DNA from: JBDHDH01 sp039591615
GTDB lineage: Bacteria; Gemmatimonadota; Gemmatimonadetes; Gemmatimonadales; GWC2-71-9
Length of the DNA: 64,000 nt
Assembly (NCBI GenBank): GCA_039591615.1
Contig: JBDHDH010000006.1
Location: forward strand, 4,841 to 68,840
Direction of reading: 5' to 3'
Below, piece after piece: positions 25,470 to 33,150 of this stretch. The position numbers and the translations under genes are program-made. The notes below the pieces were generated by a model, which worked only from the letters and a program-made list of their open reading frames with translations, searched no databases and was not told the origin of the DNA. Each line of letters opens with the position of its first letter. Position 1 is the first letter of the stretch.

Positions 25470-27412
25470 GTGTCGGGCTCAATCCTCGATTCACGTTCGA
25501 TGCGTTCGTTGTCGGTCCTGCGAACCAATTGGCCGTGACGGCGGCGCGGGCGGTGGCGGAATCTCCAGGGAGCGCGTACAACCCTCTCTTCATCAGCGGG
25601 CGCTCGGGTGTGGGGAAGACGCATCTGATGATGGCCGTCGGTCAGCTGGCGAAGACGCTCTCGCCAGCTGCGGCCGTAGACTACCTCACGCTCGATGCTT
25701 TTCAGGAGGCCTTCTTCGCGGCGAGAGCTGCCGGGCAATCCCAGGCGTTCCGCAATCGCTTGGGCGCCCTGGATCTGCTGCTGGTGGACGATGTGCATTA
25801 TCTCGCTCGGCTCGGAGAGACGCAGCAGGAGCTGCTGCGCCTCGTTCAGCACCTTCAGTCGACGACCAAACAGATCGTACTCGCCGGCGAAGCAGCACCT
25901 ACCGATATCCAAGACATGGACGAACGACTGCGAGTCCAGCTCGACGGTGGACTCGTTGTGGACATCACGCCGCCCGAATTCGAGACCCGGCTGACCATAC
26001 TCCAGCGGCGTACCGCGGAGCGGGGGGCAGAGCTGGCGCCGGCCGTGCTGGAGACCATCGCGGGTATCGAGCTGGAAAGCGTGCGCGAGCTGCTCGGGTT
26101 TCTGAATCGCGTCGTGGCGCTCCAAGCCGTAAGCGAGAATCCGCTGACACCCGAGGTCGTGGAGGCGCTCATGGCGGGAGCGAGAACTGCCTACACGGTG
26201 GGTGGAACCGGGGTCGGGCCGGCTCGCGAGCCCGACGAGTTCGCCGCCTTCATGACCGACGTCGCCGAAGAGATCGAACACCAGGTCGAAGCCTGGCGCG
26301 CCCGGCTCACTGACGGCCTGGAGCGGTGGAAAAACGAGGGCTACCGCACCGCCCGCCTCGAGCAGCTGCTCCAGCAGGACGTCCCGGTGGCTGTCGACCA
26401 GGCGCTCAAGGAGTTCGAGCGCGACGTCAAGCGCCTCCGATCGCTCGAGACCGCGATGGAGGCCATCCAACCAGGTCGGGCGGAAGATTCCGTTTTCCGC
26501 GATCCCGAGCGGGTCGCCGAGGCGGAAGCGATGGTGCAAGACGCCACGAAGCATCGGGTGCCGCCGCCAGCTCCGTCGGCGGCCTGGCGGTTCGCCACGT
26601 ACGTCGAGGGGGAGGCCAACCGCGAAGCCCTGCGGGTGGCCCAATCTGCAACCGGAGAACCCGGGCGGGGCGGTTCGCTCCTCCTCATCGTGGGGCCCAC
26701 GGGTGTCGGCAAGACGCATCTGCTACATGCCATCGGCAATGCCTTGTCGAGTGCGTCTCAGGCCATGGTTGCCTGTTTCTCGGCTCAGCAGTTCCAGGAC
26801 GAGCTCGAGGAGGCGCTGAGCAGCGAAGCACCGGGGCAGTGGCTTTCGCGGTACCAGCCGGTCGGTGCCTTCCTCCTCGACGACGTCCAGCTCTTGATTC
26901 GCGAGAAGCGGGCCCAGCACGAGCTGGCGCACCTGATCACACGGTTTCAGGCATCGGGCCGCCAGGTCGTGCTCACCGCCAGCGCGCCGCCAGGCGAGAT
27001 CGAGGGTCTCCAGGAGCGGCTCGCCGGGCTATTGGAGCGGGGATACGTGGTGCGGATCGACACGCCGGATCGCGACCTCCGTCGGGCCATCGTCGCGCGC
27101 AAACTCGAGGAGCGACACGGGGAGGTCAGCGGCGAGCTTGCAGATTACCTCGCCGCGCGATCCGCCAACGGCATTCGAGCCGTGGTCACCATGGTGCAGC
27201 GCGTGCTCGATACGGCGGAAAGCCGGGGCGTGACGCCCTCGGTGACCCTCGCTCGCGAGCTCATCGAGGGGACGCAGCCGGTACGACCGCGGCCCGGGGG
27301 CATGCGTACGTCGGGCGTGGTCATCTCGCCGCTGGGCGGCGTCAGGAGCCGGGAAAAGATGGTGTGGAGCTGGCCCGATCCGGGCGAGCGGTTGATCGAG
27401 GAACTGTACTAG
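25466..27412 (+). CDS. Tandem DnaA-like AAA+ protein without the DNA-binding domain
   Basis: 648 residues. The protein begins at once with DnaA domain III sequence: LNPRFTFDAFVVGPANQLA, AYNPLFISGRSGVGKTHLM (Walker A 1) and LLLVDDVHYLA (Walker B 1), with the sensor and lid running to about residue 240. A helical linker (240-385; EAWRARLTDGLERWKNEGY) leads to a second AAA+ core: LLLIVGPTGVGKTHLLHAIG, FLLDDVQLLIREKRAQHEL and IVARKLEERHGEVS (to about 610). Domain IV, the HTH that binds DnaA boxes, is absent. It could be an Hda-like regulator or a DnaA-derived switch ATPase. The ATG overlaps the mglA stop. No homologue of known function is recognised. Confidence 0.82.
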   Translation: MSVGLNPRFTFDAFVVGPANQLAVTAARAVAESPGSAYNPLFISGRSGVGKTHLMMAVGQLAKTLSPAAAVDYLTLDAFQEAFFAARAAGQSQAFRNRLGALDLLLVDDVHYLARLGETQQELLRLVQHLQSTTKQIVLAGEAAPTDIQDMDERLRVQLDGGLVVDITPPEFETRLTILQRRTAERGAELAPAVLETIAGIELESVRELLGFLNRVVALQAVSENPLTPEVVEALMAGARTAYTVGGTGVGPAREPDEFAAFMTDVAEEIEHQVEAWRARLTDGLERWKNEGYRTARLEQLLQQDVPVAVDQALKEFERDVKRLRSLETAMEAIQPGRAEDSVFRDPERVAEAEAMVQDATKHRVPPPAPSAAWRFATYVEGEANREALRVAQSATGEPGRGGSLLLIVGPTGVGKTHLLHAIGNALSSASQAMVACFSAQQFQDELEEALSSEAPGQWLSRYQPVGAFLLDDVQLLIREKRAQHELAHLITRFQASGRQVVLTASAPPGEIEGLQERLAGLLERGYVVRIDTPDRDLRRAIVARKLEERHGEVSGELADYLAARSANGIRAVVTMVQRVLDTAESRGVTPSVTLARELIEGTQPVRPRPGGMRTSGVVISPLGGVRSREKMVWSWPDPGERLIEELY

Positions 27413-29031
27413 TGGCGATCCGCGGTAGCCTCAAGGAGGCCTCGCTGCCCGACGTGCTGCAACTTCTGGCTCTGGGTCAGAAGACCGGGCGCCTGACCGT
27501 CAGCGATCGGCAGAATCTCGGTCATGTCTTCTTCGAGCGCGGTCGCATCACCGACGCCGCCGTCGTGAATCGGCGCGATCGCCTGGGCGATATCCTCGTC
27601 AAGAGCCACACGATCACGCAGGCACAACTCGAAGCCGCCATCGAGGAACAGGCCCGCACTCGCGACAAGCGCCTGGGGCAGATTCTCGTCGAGCAGGGAT
27701 CGCTGTCTCGAAAGGACCTTGAGCACTTCGTTCGAGTGCAGATCGAAGAAGCTGTCTATTACCTCTTCACCTGGACGACCGGCAACTTCCAGTTCGAAAG
27801 CGAAGTTCGGCCCGACCGTCACGATTTCACCATCTCGATCAATCCTGAGTCGCTCCTGTTGGAGGGAGCTCGGCGCGTTGACGAATGGAGCCTGATCGAA
27901 AAGAAGATCCCGACTCTCGACGTGATCTTCCGCGTGGACCGGGAACGCATCGACGGCTCCGACGTGACCCTCACGCCTGAGCAGGAGCGGGTCCTTCCGC
28001 TGATTGACGGCGCACGCGACGTCATCCAGATCGGTGAGGAGTCCGGGATGGGCGAGTTCGACGTCGGGAAGGCGCTCTACGGGCTGCTCACCGCCGGGTT
28101 CCTCCACCCAACCGGGCGCAGCAAACCCCCGCCACCGGATGCGGTGAGCGACACGCGCCTTGCCGAGCACCGCAACCTGGGCGTGGCCTTCTACAAGGCC
28201 GGCATGCTGGACGAGTCGGCGCGGGAGTTTCGGCAGGTGGTCGAGCTCCGACCCGAAGATGGCGCCGCATGGTTTCACCTCGGGCTCGTCGTCCTGAAAC
28301 AAGCCAGGTGGTCAGAAGCCGCCGAGTTGCTCAAGCGGGCCGTCGAACAAGAGGGGAATAAGCCTTCCATCCTGTATAATCTCGCCCTGAGCTACGAGAA
28401 GGCCGACCGCCTCGAGGAGGCCGAGAGCGTGTACGCCGAAGCTGCGTCCAAGGCGCGTCACGACCCACGGATCCTCACGGGGTGGGGCATCGTGGCGCTC
28501 AGACGTGGCGACTGCGAGGTGGCCGCCGGTCGCCTCGACCGGGCGCGAGAGGTGGCCCGCGACCGCCAGCTCAGCGAGCTGTGGTACTGGGCCCGATCCC
28601 TCGCCGCCGCAGGGGTGGAGCGGTACGAAGAGGCGGAAGAGCTGCTCCGCGATGCCATCGCGTTGTATCCGGGACAGGTCGTGTTGCAAAACAACCTGGC
28701 AGTGCTGCTCGAGGTGCGTGGTGACCAGGAGCAGGCGCAGCAGATCCTCGATCGCGCCGTGGAGCAAGATCCGTCGCTTCCGCAGCTCTCCAAGAATCTC
28801 GGTGATCTCTTATACCGGAGGGGGCGCTTTTCAGAGGCGTGGGAAGCGTACCAGCGTGCGGTCCGCCTCGATGCACGGCTCGGCGACGATGTGTACTTCC
28901 GGTTAGGTAACATCGCCTACAAGCAGCATGATCACGAAGGCGCGGCTGGTTTCTGGCAGGTCGTGCTGGAGTTGAACCCCCAGCATGAGCTTGCACGGGC
29001 GAACCTCGATACCATGCGAGCGCTAAAGTGA
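27412..29031 (+). CDS. PATAN (DUF4388) domain protein with TPR array
   Basis: 539 residues. Residues 1-165 form a PATAN domain (IRGSLKEASLPDVLQLLALGQKTGRLTV, GHVFFERGRITDAAV, GDILVKSHTITQAQLEAAI, YYLFTWTTGNFQFESEV), followed by LLLEGARRVDEWSLIEKKIP, a segment nearly repeated in the protein at 22024. A wHTH-like stretch (190-230) precedes five to seven TPR units (HRNLGVAFYKAGMLDESA, AWFHLGLVVLKQARWSEAA, LQNNLAVLLEVRGDQEQA). It starts at GTG 27412, using the last base of the upstream TAG; the frame stays open upstream over the AAA+ gene, but that extension has no coding character. It overlaps cheR by 4 bp. Confidence 0.83.
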   Translation: MAIRGSLKEASLPDVLQLLALGQKTGRLTVSDRQNLGHVFFERGRITDAAVVNRRDRLGDILVKSHTITQAQLEAAIEEQARTRDKRLGQILVEQGSLSRKDLEHFVRVQIEEAVYYLFTWTTGNFQFESEVRPDRHDFTISINPESLLLEGARRVDEWSLIEKKIPTLDVIFRVDRERIDGSDVTLTPEQERVLPLIDGARDVIQIGEESGMGEFDVGKALYGLLTAGFLHPTGRSKPPPPDAVSDTRLAEHRNLGVAFYKAGMLDESAREFRQVVELRPEDGAAWFHLGLVVLKQARWSEAAELLKRAVEQEGNKPSILYNLALSYEKADRLEEAESVYAEAASKARHDPRILTGWGIVALRRGDCEVAAGRLDRAREVARDRQLSELWYWARSLAAAGVERYEEAEELLRDAIALYPGQVVLQNNLAVLLEVRGDQEQAQQILDRAVEQDPSLPQLSKNLGDLLYRRGRFSEAWEAYQRAVRLDARLGDDVYFRLGNIAYKQHDHEGAAGFWQVVLELNPQHELARANLDTMRALK

Positions 29032-29840
29032 AGGTCTCGGCGCGCGATCCCGATCTCGTGGCCCTGATCGCCAAGATCGCCCGCGAGCGGGGCTTCTGTG
29101 GCGAGGCCTACAAGGACAGCGTGATCCGCCGACGGATTGCCGTGCGGATGCGGGCGCAGGGCGTCGCGAGCTACGCCCAGTACGCGTCCGTTCTCGATAG
29201 CGACCAAGGTGAGTACGAGCGGTTGCTCGATGCGCTCACCATCAATGTCAGCAAGTTCTTCCGCAACCGCGAAACGTGGGATGCTATCGCCACGCAAGTG
29301 GTCCCGACGCTGTGGGACGACCGAGCGACTCCACCACGCTGCTGGTCAGCCGGTTGCGCGTCCGGCGAAGAGCCCTACACCTTGGCGATTCTGTGGCTGG
29401 AGCAGGCCAGGAAGAGCGGCGGCGCCGACCGGCAGGTCGTCATCGATGCGACCGACCTAGATCGCACCAGCCTGGATCGGGCCACGGAGGGGGTCTACCA
29501 CTCCTCCGCCCTCGACGAGACACCGCAAGCGCTGGTCTCCCGGTACTTCGTGCCGGGCGACCCCGCGCGCATCACGCCGGAGCTTCGGGCGTTAGTCAGG
29601 TTCCAGCGGCACGACATCCTGCGGGATCCCGCGCCCGTGCCACCCTACGACCTCATCCTGTGCCGTAACGTCGTCATCTACTTCGATCGGCCGACGCAGG
29701 ATCGGTTGTTCACTCGCTTCGTCCACGCCCTCCGTCCAGGCGGCTTTCTGGTTCTGGGAAAGGTCGAAATCCTCTTTGGCCAAGCACGGGACGTCCTCGT
29801 GCCCGAGAATCCACGCGAACGCATCTATCGGCGGCCGTGA
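29028..29840 (+). CDS. cheR: Chemotaxis protein methyltransferase CheR
   Basis: CheR methylates glutamates of chemoreceptors using S-adenosylmethionine. In 270 residues it has the N-terminal helical domain (KDSVIRRRIAVRMRAQGV, LTINVSKFFRN), the SAM loop CWSAGCASGEEPYTLAI, and LILCRNVVIYFDRPTQD near the active site. No VQxxxTPR-like tail or TPR extension is present. It starts at GTG 29028 within the previous stop and overlaps cheD. CheR with CheB and CheD implies that methylated receptors exist, yet none is encoded within the window. Confidence 0.95.
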   Translation: MKVSARDPDLVALIAKIARERGFCGEAYKDSVIRRRIAVRMRAQGVASYAQYASVLDSDQGEYERLLDALTINVSKFFRNRETWDAIATQVVPTLWDDRATPPRCWSAGCASGEEPYTLAILWLEQARKSGGADRQVVIDATDLDRTSLDRATEGVYHSSALDETPQALVSRYFVPGDPARITPELRALVRFQRHDILRDPAPVPPYDLILCRNVVIYFDRPTQDRLFTRFVHALRPGGFLVLGKVEILFGQARDVLVPENPRERIYRRP

Positions 29841-30331
29841 CCTCTCCTCAGGCGCAGACGTTGGTGCGTATGGGAGAGCTGGCGGTGGCCCGCGGGGAGG
29901 GAACGCTGGTCGCCCTCGGACTCGGTAGCTGCGTGGCTGTCGTCCTGCATGATCCCGTCCCATGCATCGGACTCCTGGTTCACGTCGTCCTGCCTTCGCG
30001 GGCCCTGTCGCGTGACCACGACCATCCCGGCCGTGCGGCAGATAGCGCTATCCCCCATGCGCTGGGCGCGATGCGGGAGTGTGGTGCCGATCCGGCGCGC
30101 GTCACGGCCCGCCTCATCGGGGGCGCCAGCATGTTCAGCGACCTCCTCGCCACCGGAACGGTCCACATCGGCGAGCGCAACGTAGTCGCCTGTCGCATGG
30201 GTCTCCGCACGGCCAGTATTCCCATCGTCAGGGAGGCGGTCGGCGGAGCCTCGGGACGATCGGTCTGGTTCGAGGTCGCGAGCGGTCGGGTGACAGTTCG
30301 CTCGGTGGGCCATGAGCCAGCCGAGCTCTGA
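29837..30331 (+). CDS. cheD: Chemoreceptor glutamine deamidase CheD
   Basis: CheD deamidates receptor glutamines and, in Bacillus, binds CheC to tune CheY-P. It has 164 residues with the catalytic Cys in LGLGSCVAVVLHDP and the His in GLLVHVVLP, then ARLIGGASMF and IGERNVVACRMGL. A typical CheD ends near here. It starts at GTG 29837 and overlaps cheB by 20 bp. Co-occurrence with a CheC-like protein in the same unit supports an adaptation arm based on the CheC-CheD interaction. Confidence 0.93.
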   Translation: MTSPQAQTLVRMGELAVARGEGTLVALGLGSCVAVVLHDPVPCIGLLVHVVLPSRALSRDHDHPGRAADSAIPHALGAMRECGADPARVTARLIGGASMFSDLLATGTVHIGERNVVACRMGLRTASIPIVREAVGGASGRSVWFEVASGRVTVRSVGHEPAEL

Positions 30332-31391
30332 CATCAAGCCCTCGGTGCTGGTGGTGGACGACAGCGCCTTCATGCGGCGGCTGCTGTCCGATGCCATCAT
30401 GCAGTCGGGTCGGTTTCGGGTTGTGGCGACCGCCCGGGACGGTCACGATGCCGTCGCCAAGACCCACCGGTTCAGCCCTGATGTGGTGACGATGGACCTC
30501 GAGATGCCCGAGATCGACGGGCTCGATGCCATCGGCTACATCATGAGTGAGTCACCGCGTCCAATTGTCGTCGTGAGCGCCTACGCAGGTCCCGGCACTG
30601 AGGTGGCTATTCGCGCCCTGGAGCTGGGTGCCGTGGAGGTGGTGGCGAAGCCCGGCGGACGCGATCCCGACTCTCTCGACTCGCTGGTGGATGCCTTGCT
30701 CGCGGCGCTTGAGGCTGCCTGTGCAGCGCAAGTGGAACGCGTTCCCATGCTCGTGGGAGTGCCCACTGCTCCGCTGCGGCCGTCAATCCCCGTCGCCGAG
30801 GGGCACGCCAGCATAGCCGTCGCGATTGCCGCCAGCACGGGTGGGCCGCGGGCCCTGGCTGAGATCATCCCGCAACTGCCCACCGGCCGCACGGCCGCGA
30901 TCTTCATTGTCCAGCACATGCCCCCGAGGTTTACGCGCAGTCTGGCCCACCGCCTCGATAAAGCGAGTGCCATCCGCGTCGTGGAAGCCGAGGACGGACT
31001 CGCCATTCGCCCCGATACGGCATATGTGGCGCCGGGCGATTATCATATGCAGGTGGAGGCCAGGGGTGAGGAGCATTGGGTCCGCCTGGGGCGCGAGGCG
31101 CCGTTGTGGGGCGTGCGTCCCGCCGCCGACCCCCTCTTTCGCTCCGTGGCGAAGGGTTTCGGAGCGCGCAGTGTCGGAGTGGTGTTGACAGGGATGGGGC
31201 GCGACGGCGCCGATGGGCTCCAGGCCATTCGAGACGCCGGCGGGATCACCTACGCGCAGGACCGAGACACGGCCGTCATCTTCGGAATGCCGCACGCTGC
31301 CCTCAGGAGCGGCGCTGCGCGCGAGGCTGTCGCGCTGACTGCCCTGGCTGGGAGGATCGACGCGGCACTTCAGGGAATGGGGCGCCCATGA
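30312..31391 (+). CDS. cheB: Chemotaxis response regulator/methylesterase CheB
   Basis: CheB removes methyl groups from receptors when phosphorylated. The receiver domain (residues 10-130) has the DD pair, D62 (VTMDLEMPEID) and VAKPGG. The C-terminal esterase (about 165-350) has IAASTGGPRAL with the nucleophile Ser, VQHMPPRFT with His, and LTGMGRDGADG with Asp. At 359 residues it is complete. It starts at ATG 30312 inside cheD and overlaps the next cheW by 4 bp. Confidence 0.95.
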   Translation: MSQPSSDIKPSVLVVDDSAFMRRLLSDAIMQSGRFRVVATARDGHDAVAKTHRFSPDVVTMDLEMPEIDGLDAIGYIMSESPRPIVVVSAYAGPGTEVAIRALELGAVEVVAKPGGRDPDSLDSLVDALLAALEAACAAQVERVPMLVGVPTAPLRPSIPVAEGHASIAVAIAASTGGPRALAEIIPQLPTGRTAAIFIVQHMPPRFTRSLAHRLDKASAIRVVEAEDGLAIRPDTAYVAPGDYHMQVEARGEEHWVRLGREAPLWGVRPAADPLFRSVAKGFGARSVGVVLTGMGRDGADGLQAIRDAGGITYAQDRDTAVIFGMPHAALRSGAAREAVALTALAGRIDAALQGMGRP

Positions 31392-31813
31392 GAGGATACC
31401 TGCTCCTTCGCGCCGAGGGCGCGCCCTACGGCTTCCGGGTCACGGACGTCGAACAGGTCGTGGATCTCGATGAGGTCTACCCGGCGCCCGGAGTCGTGCC
31501 CGCCGTTCGCGGCGTCGCCCACGTGTCGGGCCGTTTGGTCCCGCTCGTTCATCTCGTGGCCCTCCTCACGCAGGGTACGCCTCCTTCCGAGTGCCGGCCC
31601 ACCGGTGTGCTGACACGTTGTGTGGACGGCAATGTGGTTTTCGAGGTCGACGACGTGGATGCCGTCGTCGCCGAGGATCCGCTACCGGTTCCAGCGGGAT
31701 GGCAGGTTCCGTGGGCGTCGGGTGTGGCGCCGGGTACGAGGTTGGTTCCCATCCTGGACCTCGCCGTGCTCGCCGAGCGACTATCTCACGCGTCCGCAGG
31801 TGCCGTCGGATGA
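31388..31813 (+). CDS. CheW-like protein (second of three, divergent)
   Basis: 141 residues. The order of strands (YLLLRAEGAPYGFRVTDVEQVVD, GVAHVSGRLVPLVHLVALL, NVVFEVDDVDAVVAE, TRLVPILDLAVLAE) fits a CheW domain, but the glycine-rich turn (VRGVAHVSGRLVPLVHL) deviates from the usual NLRGxVxPVxDL. It may couple a separate receptor set or inhibit assembly. ATG 31388 overlaps the cheB stop, and the 3' end overlaps the following cheW by 4 bp. The two adjacent CheW proteins are clearly different in sequence, not a recent duplication. Confidence 0.78.
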   Translation: MRGYLLLRAEGAPYGFRVTDVEQVVDLDEVYPAPGVVPAVRGVAHVSGRLVPLVHLVALLTQGTPPSECRPTGVLTRCVDGNVVFEVDDVDAVVAEDPLPVPAGWQVPWASGVAPGTRLVPILDLAVLAERLSHASAGAVG

Positions 31814-32286
31814 GCAGGGGCGACGAAGTCCAGCTGGTCACGTTTCGCCTGGGTGGAGGCGAGTTCGCGTTCAACGTGTTCGAGGTGGAGCGCATTCTCC
31901 GGTTTCAGGAGCCCGCGCCGTTGCCGAAGGCACCGGAGTTTCTCGATGGGGTGTTGCAGTATGCCGGGACCGTGGTCCCGGTGATCGACCTCCGGAAGCG
32001 GGTCGGGCTCGACGCGCCGGTGCGAGACGAGACGCGGACCATCATCATTGAATCCGAGCACGGACGGATTGGCGCGGTCGTGGACGCGGTCTTGGAGGTG
32101 CTCAAGGTGGACGCCGAGCGTATCACACCGCCGCCGGAGTTCGTTCGTGGCCTCGCCGCGGCGTACATCCACGGGATCATTCCGTTTGAGGATCGAACGG
32201 TCGTCATCCTCGCCGCGGCCAGACTCCTTACGTCGAAGGAGCGCCTGGCGCTCGAGGAGTTGACGGTGGAGGCGGCCCATGACTGA
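31810..32286 (+). CDS. cheW: CheW coupling protein (third of three)
   Basis: 158 residues with a well-conserved CheW domain: VQLVTFRLGGGEFAFNVFEVERIL, LPKAPEFLDGVLQYAGTVVPVIDLRKRVGL, RTIIIESEHGRIGAVVDAVLEVL and IIPFEDRTVVILAAARLL. It is the most typical CheW of the three and the best candidate for the kinase-receptor coupler. It starts at ATG 31810 in the previous stop and overlaps the TPR gene at 32279 by 8 bp. Confidence 0.92.
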   Translation: MSRGDEVQLVTFRLGGGEFAFNVFEVERILRFQEPAPLPKAPEFLDGVLQYAGTVVPVIDLRKRVGLDAPVRDETRTIIIESEHGRIGAVVDAVLEVLKVDAERITPPPEFVRGLAAAYIHGIIPFEDRTVVILAAARLLTSKERLALEELTVEAAHD

Positions 32287-33145
32287 GCCGATCGTGCAGA
32301 TTCTCCGCCGCCAGTACGACGATATTGTCAAGCGGCTTGACACCATTCGGGGTTCTGCCGAGCGTCGTGAAGCTGTGAAACGTGAGATCATCAGGCTCTT
32401 CAAGACCGTCGATCAGGGCATCAGCGACCTCGCGGCCCTGAAGGAAGACATCCGGGAATTGGTGGATTCGTACAAGCAGATCGCCCAGGCTCAGGAGGCG
32501 GGAGACCGTGCACCGCAGTTCACCGGGGCGGCCCCCATGGTTCGTGTCGATAACCTCGGAGCGTCGACCTTCATCGAGAAAGGCTGGAACCTCATCTCGC
32601 TGGGCGATTACACCGGAGCGGTCCAGGCGCTGAACAAGGCCTTGGAGCTCGCGCCCGGCGATACGCAGGCCCAGTCACTTCTCGGCTGGGCACAGATGCT
32701 GAGCGAGGAGTACGACGAGGCGCTGACCACCTTTCAAAAGGTGCTCATGAGAGAGCCGGCCAATTCGCTGGCCCGGATCAATGTGGGATACATCTGCCTC
32801 AAGAAGCGGATCTTCGGTGAGGCGATCGAACATCTCTCCAAGGCGATCCGCTTGGACAACGACAAGAAGGCAACGCTCTACGCGCATTACTATCTCGGGC
32901 TCGTGTATCTCGAGCGCGAGATGTACGAGGATGCGTGTAGTTTCTTTCAGAAAACCTTGAAACTCGGTCCCAACCTGATCGAGGCGTACTACGAGCTCGG
33001 TCGCGCGCACTGGTTTGGTGGTGACCAGGAGCTCGCAAAGGAGACCTGGGCCCAGGGGCACAAAGCCAACAAGTACAGTCCGTGGGGAAAGCGGTGCCGG
33101 GAGATGGTGGATCTGGTTGCGGAGGGAAAGGCACCGCCACGCTAG
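32279..33145 (+). CDS. TPR protein with N-terminal coiled coil
   Basis: 288 residues. Residues 1-75 are a charged, probably coiled-coil segment (LRRQYDDIVKRLDTI, IRLFKTVDQGISDLAALKEDI). After a short linker come TPR units (GWNLISLGDYTGAVQALNKAL, LLGWAQMLSEEYDEALTTF, INVGYICLKKRIFGEAI, YYLGLVYLEREMYEDACSF). It ends with HKANKYSPWGKRCREMVD. There is no export signal. It closes the chemosensory unit and overlaps cheW, so it is probably made with it. The role is unknown; a scaffold or adaptor is the simplest reading. Confidence 0.82.
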   Translation: MTEPIVQILRRQYDDIVKRLDTIRGSAERREAVKREIIRLFKTVDQGISDLAALKEDIRELVDSYKQIAQAQEAGDRAPQFTGAAPMVRVDNLGASTFIEKGWNLISLGDYTGAVQALNKALELAPGDTQAQSLLGWAQMLSEEYDEALTTFQKVLMREPANSLARINVGYICLKKRIFGEAIEHLSKAIRLDNDKKATLYAHYYLGLVYLEREMYEDACSFFQKTLKLGPNLIEAYYELGRAHWFGGDQELAKETWAQGHKANKYSPWGKRCREMVDLVAEGKAPPR

Positions 33146-33150
33146 TCACG

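Noticed and set aside
26326..27411. Upstream extension of the PATAN gene at 27412 over the DnaA-like gene
   Set aside because: The frame is open but the translated part is Arg/Gly-rich without domain character; the PATAN domain begins exactly at GTG 27412.
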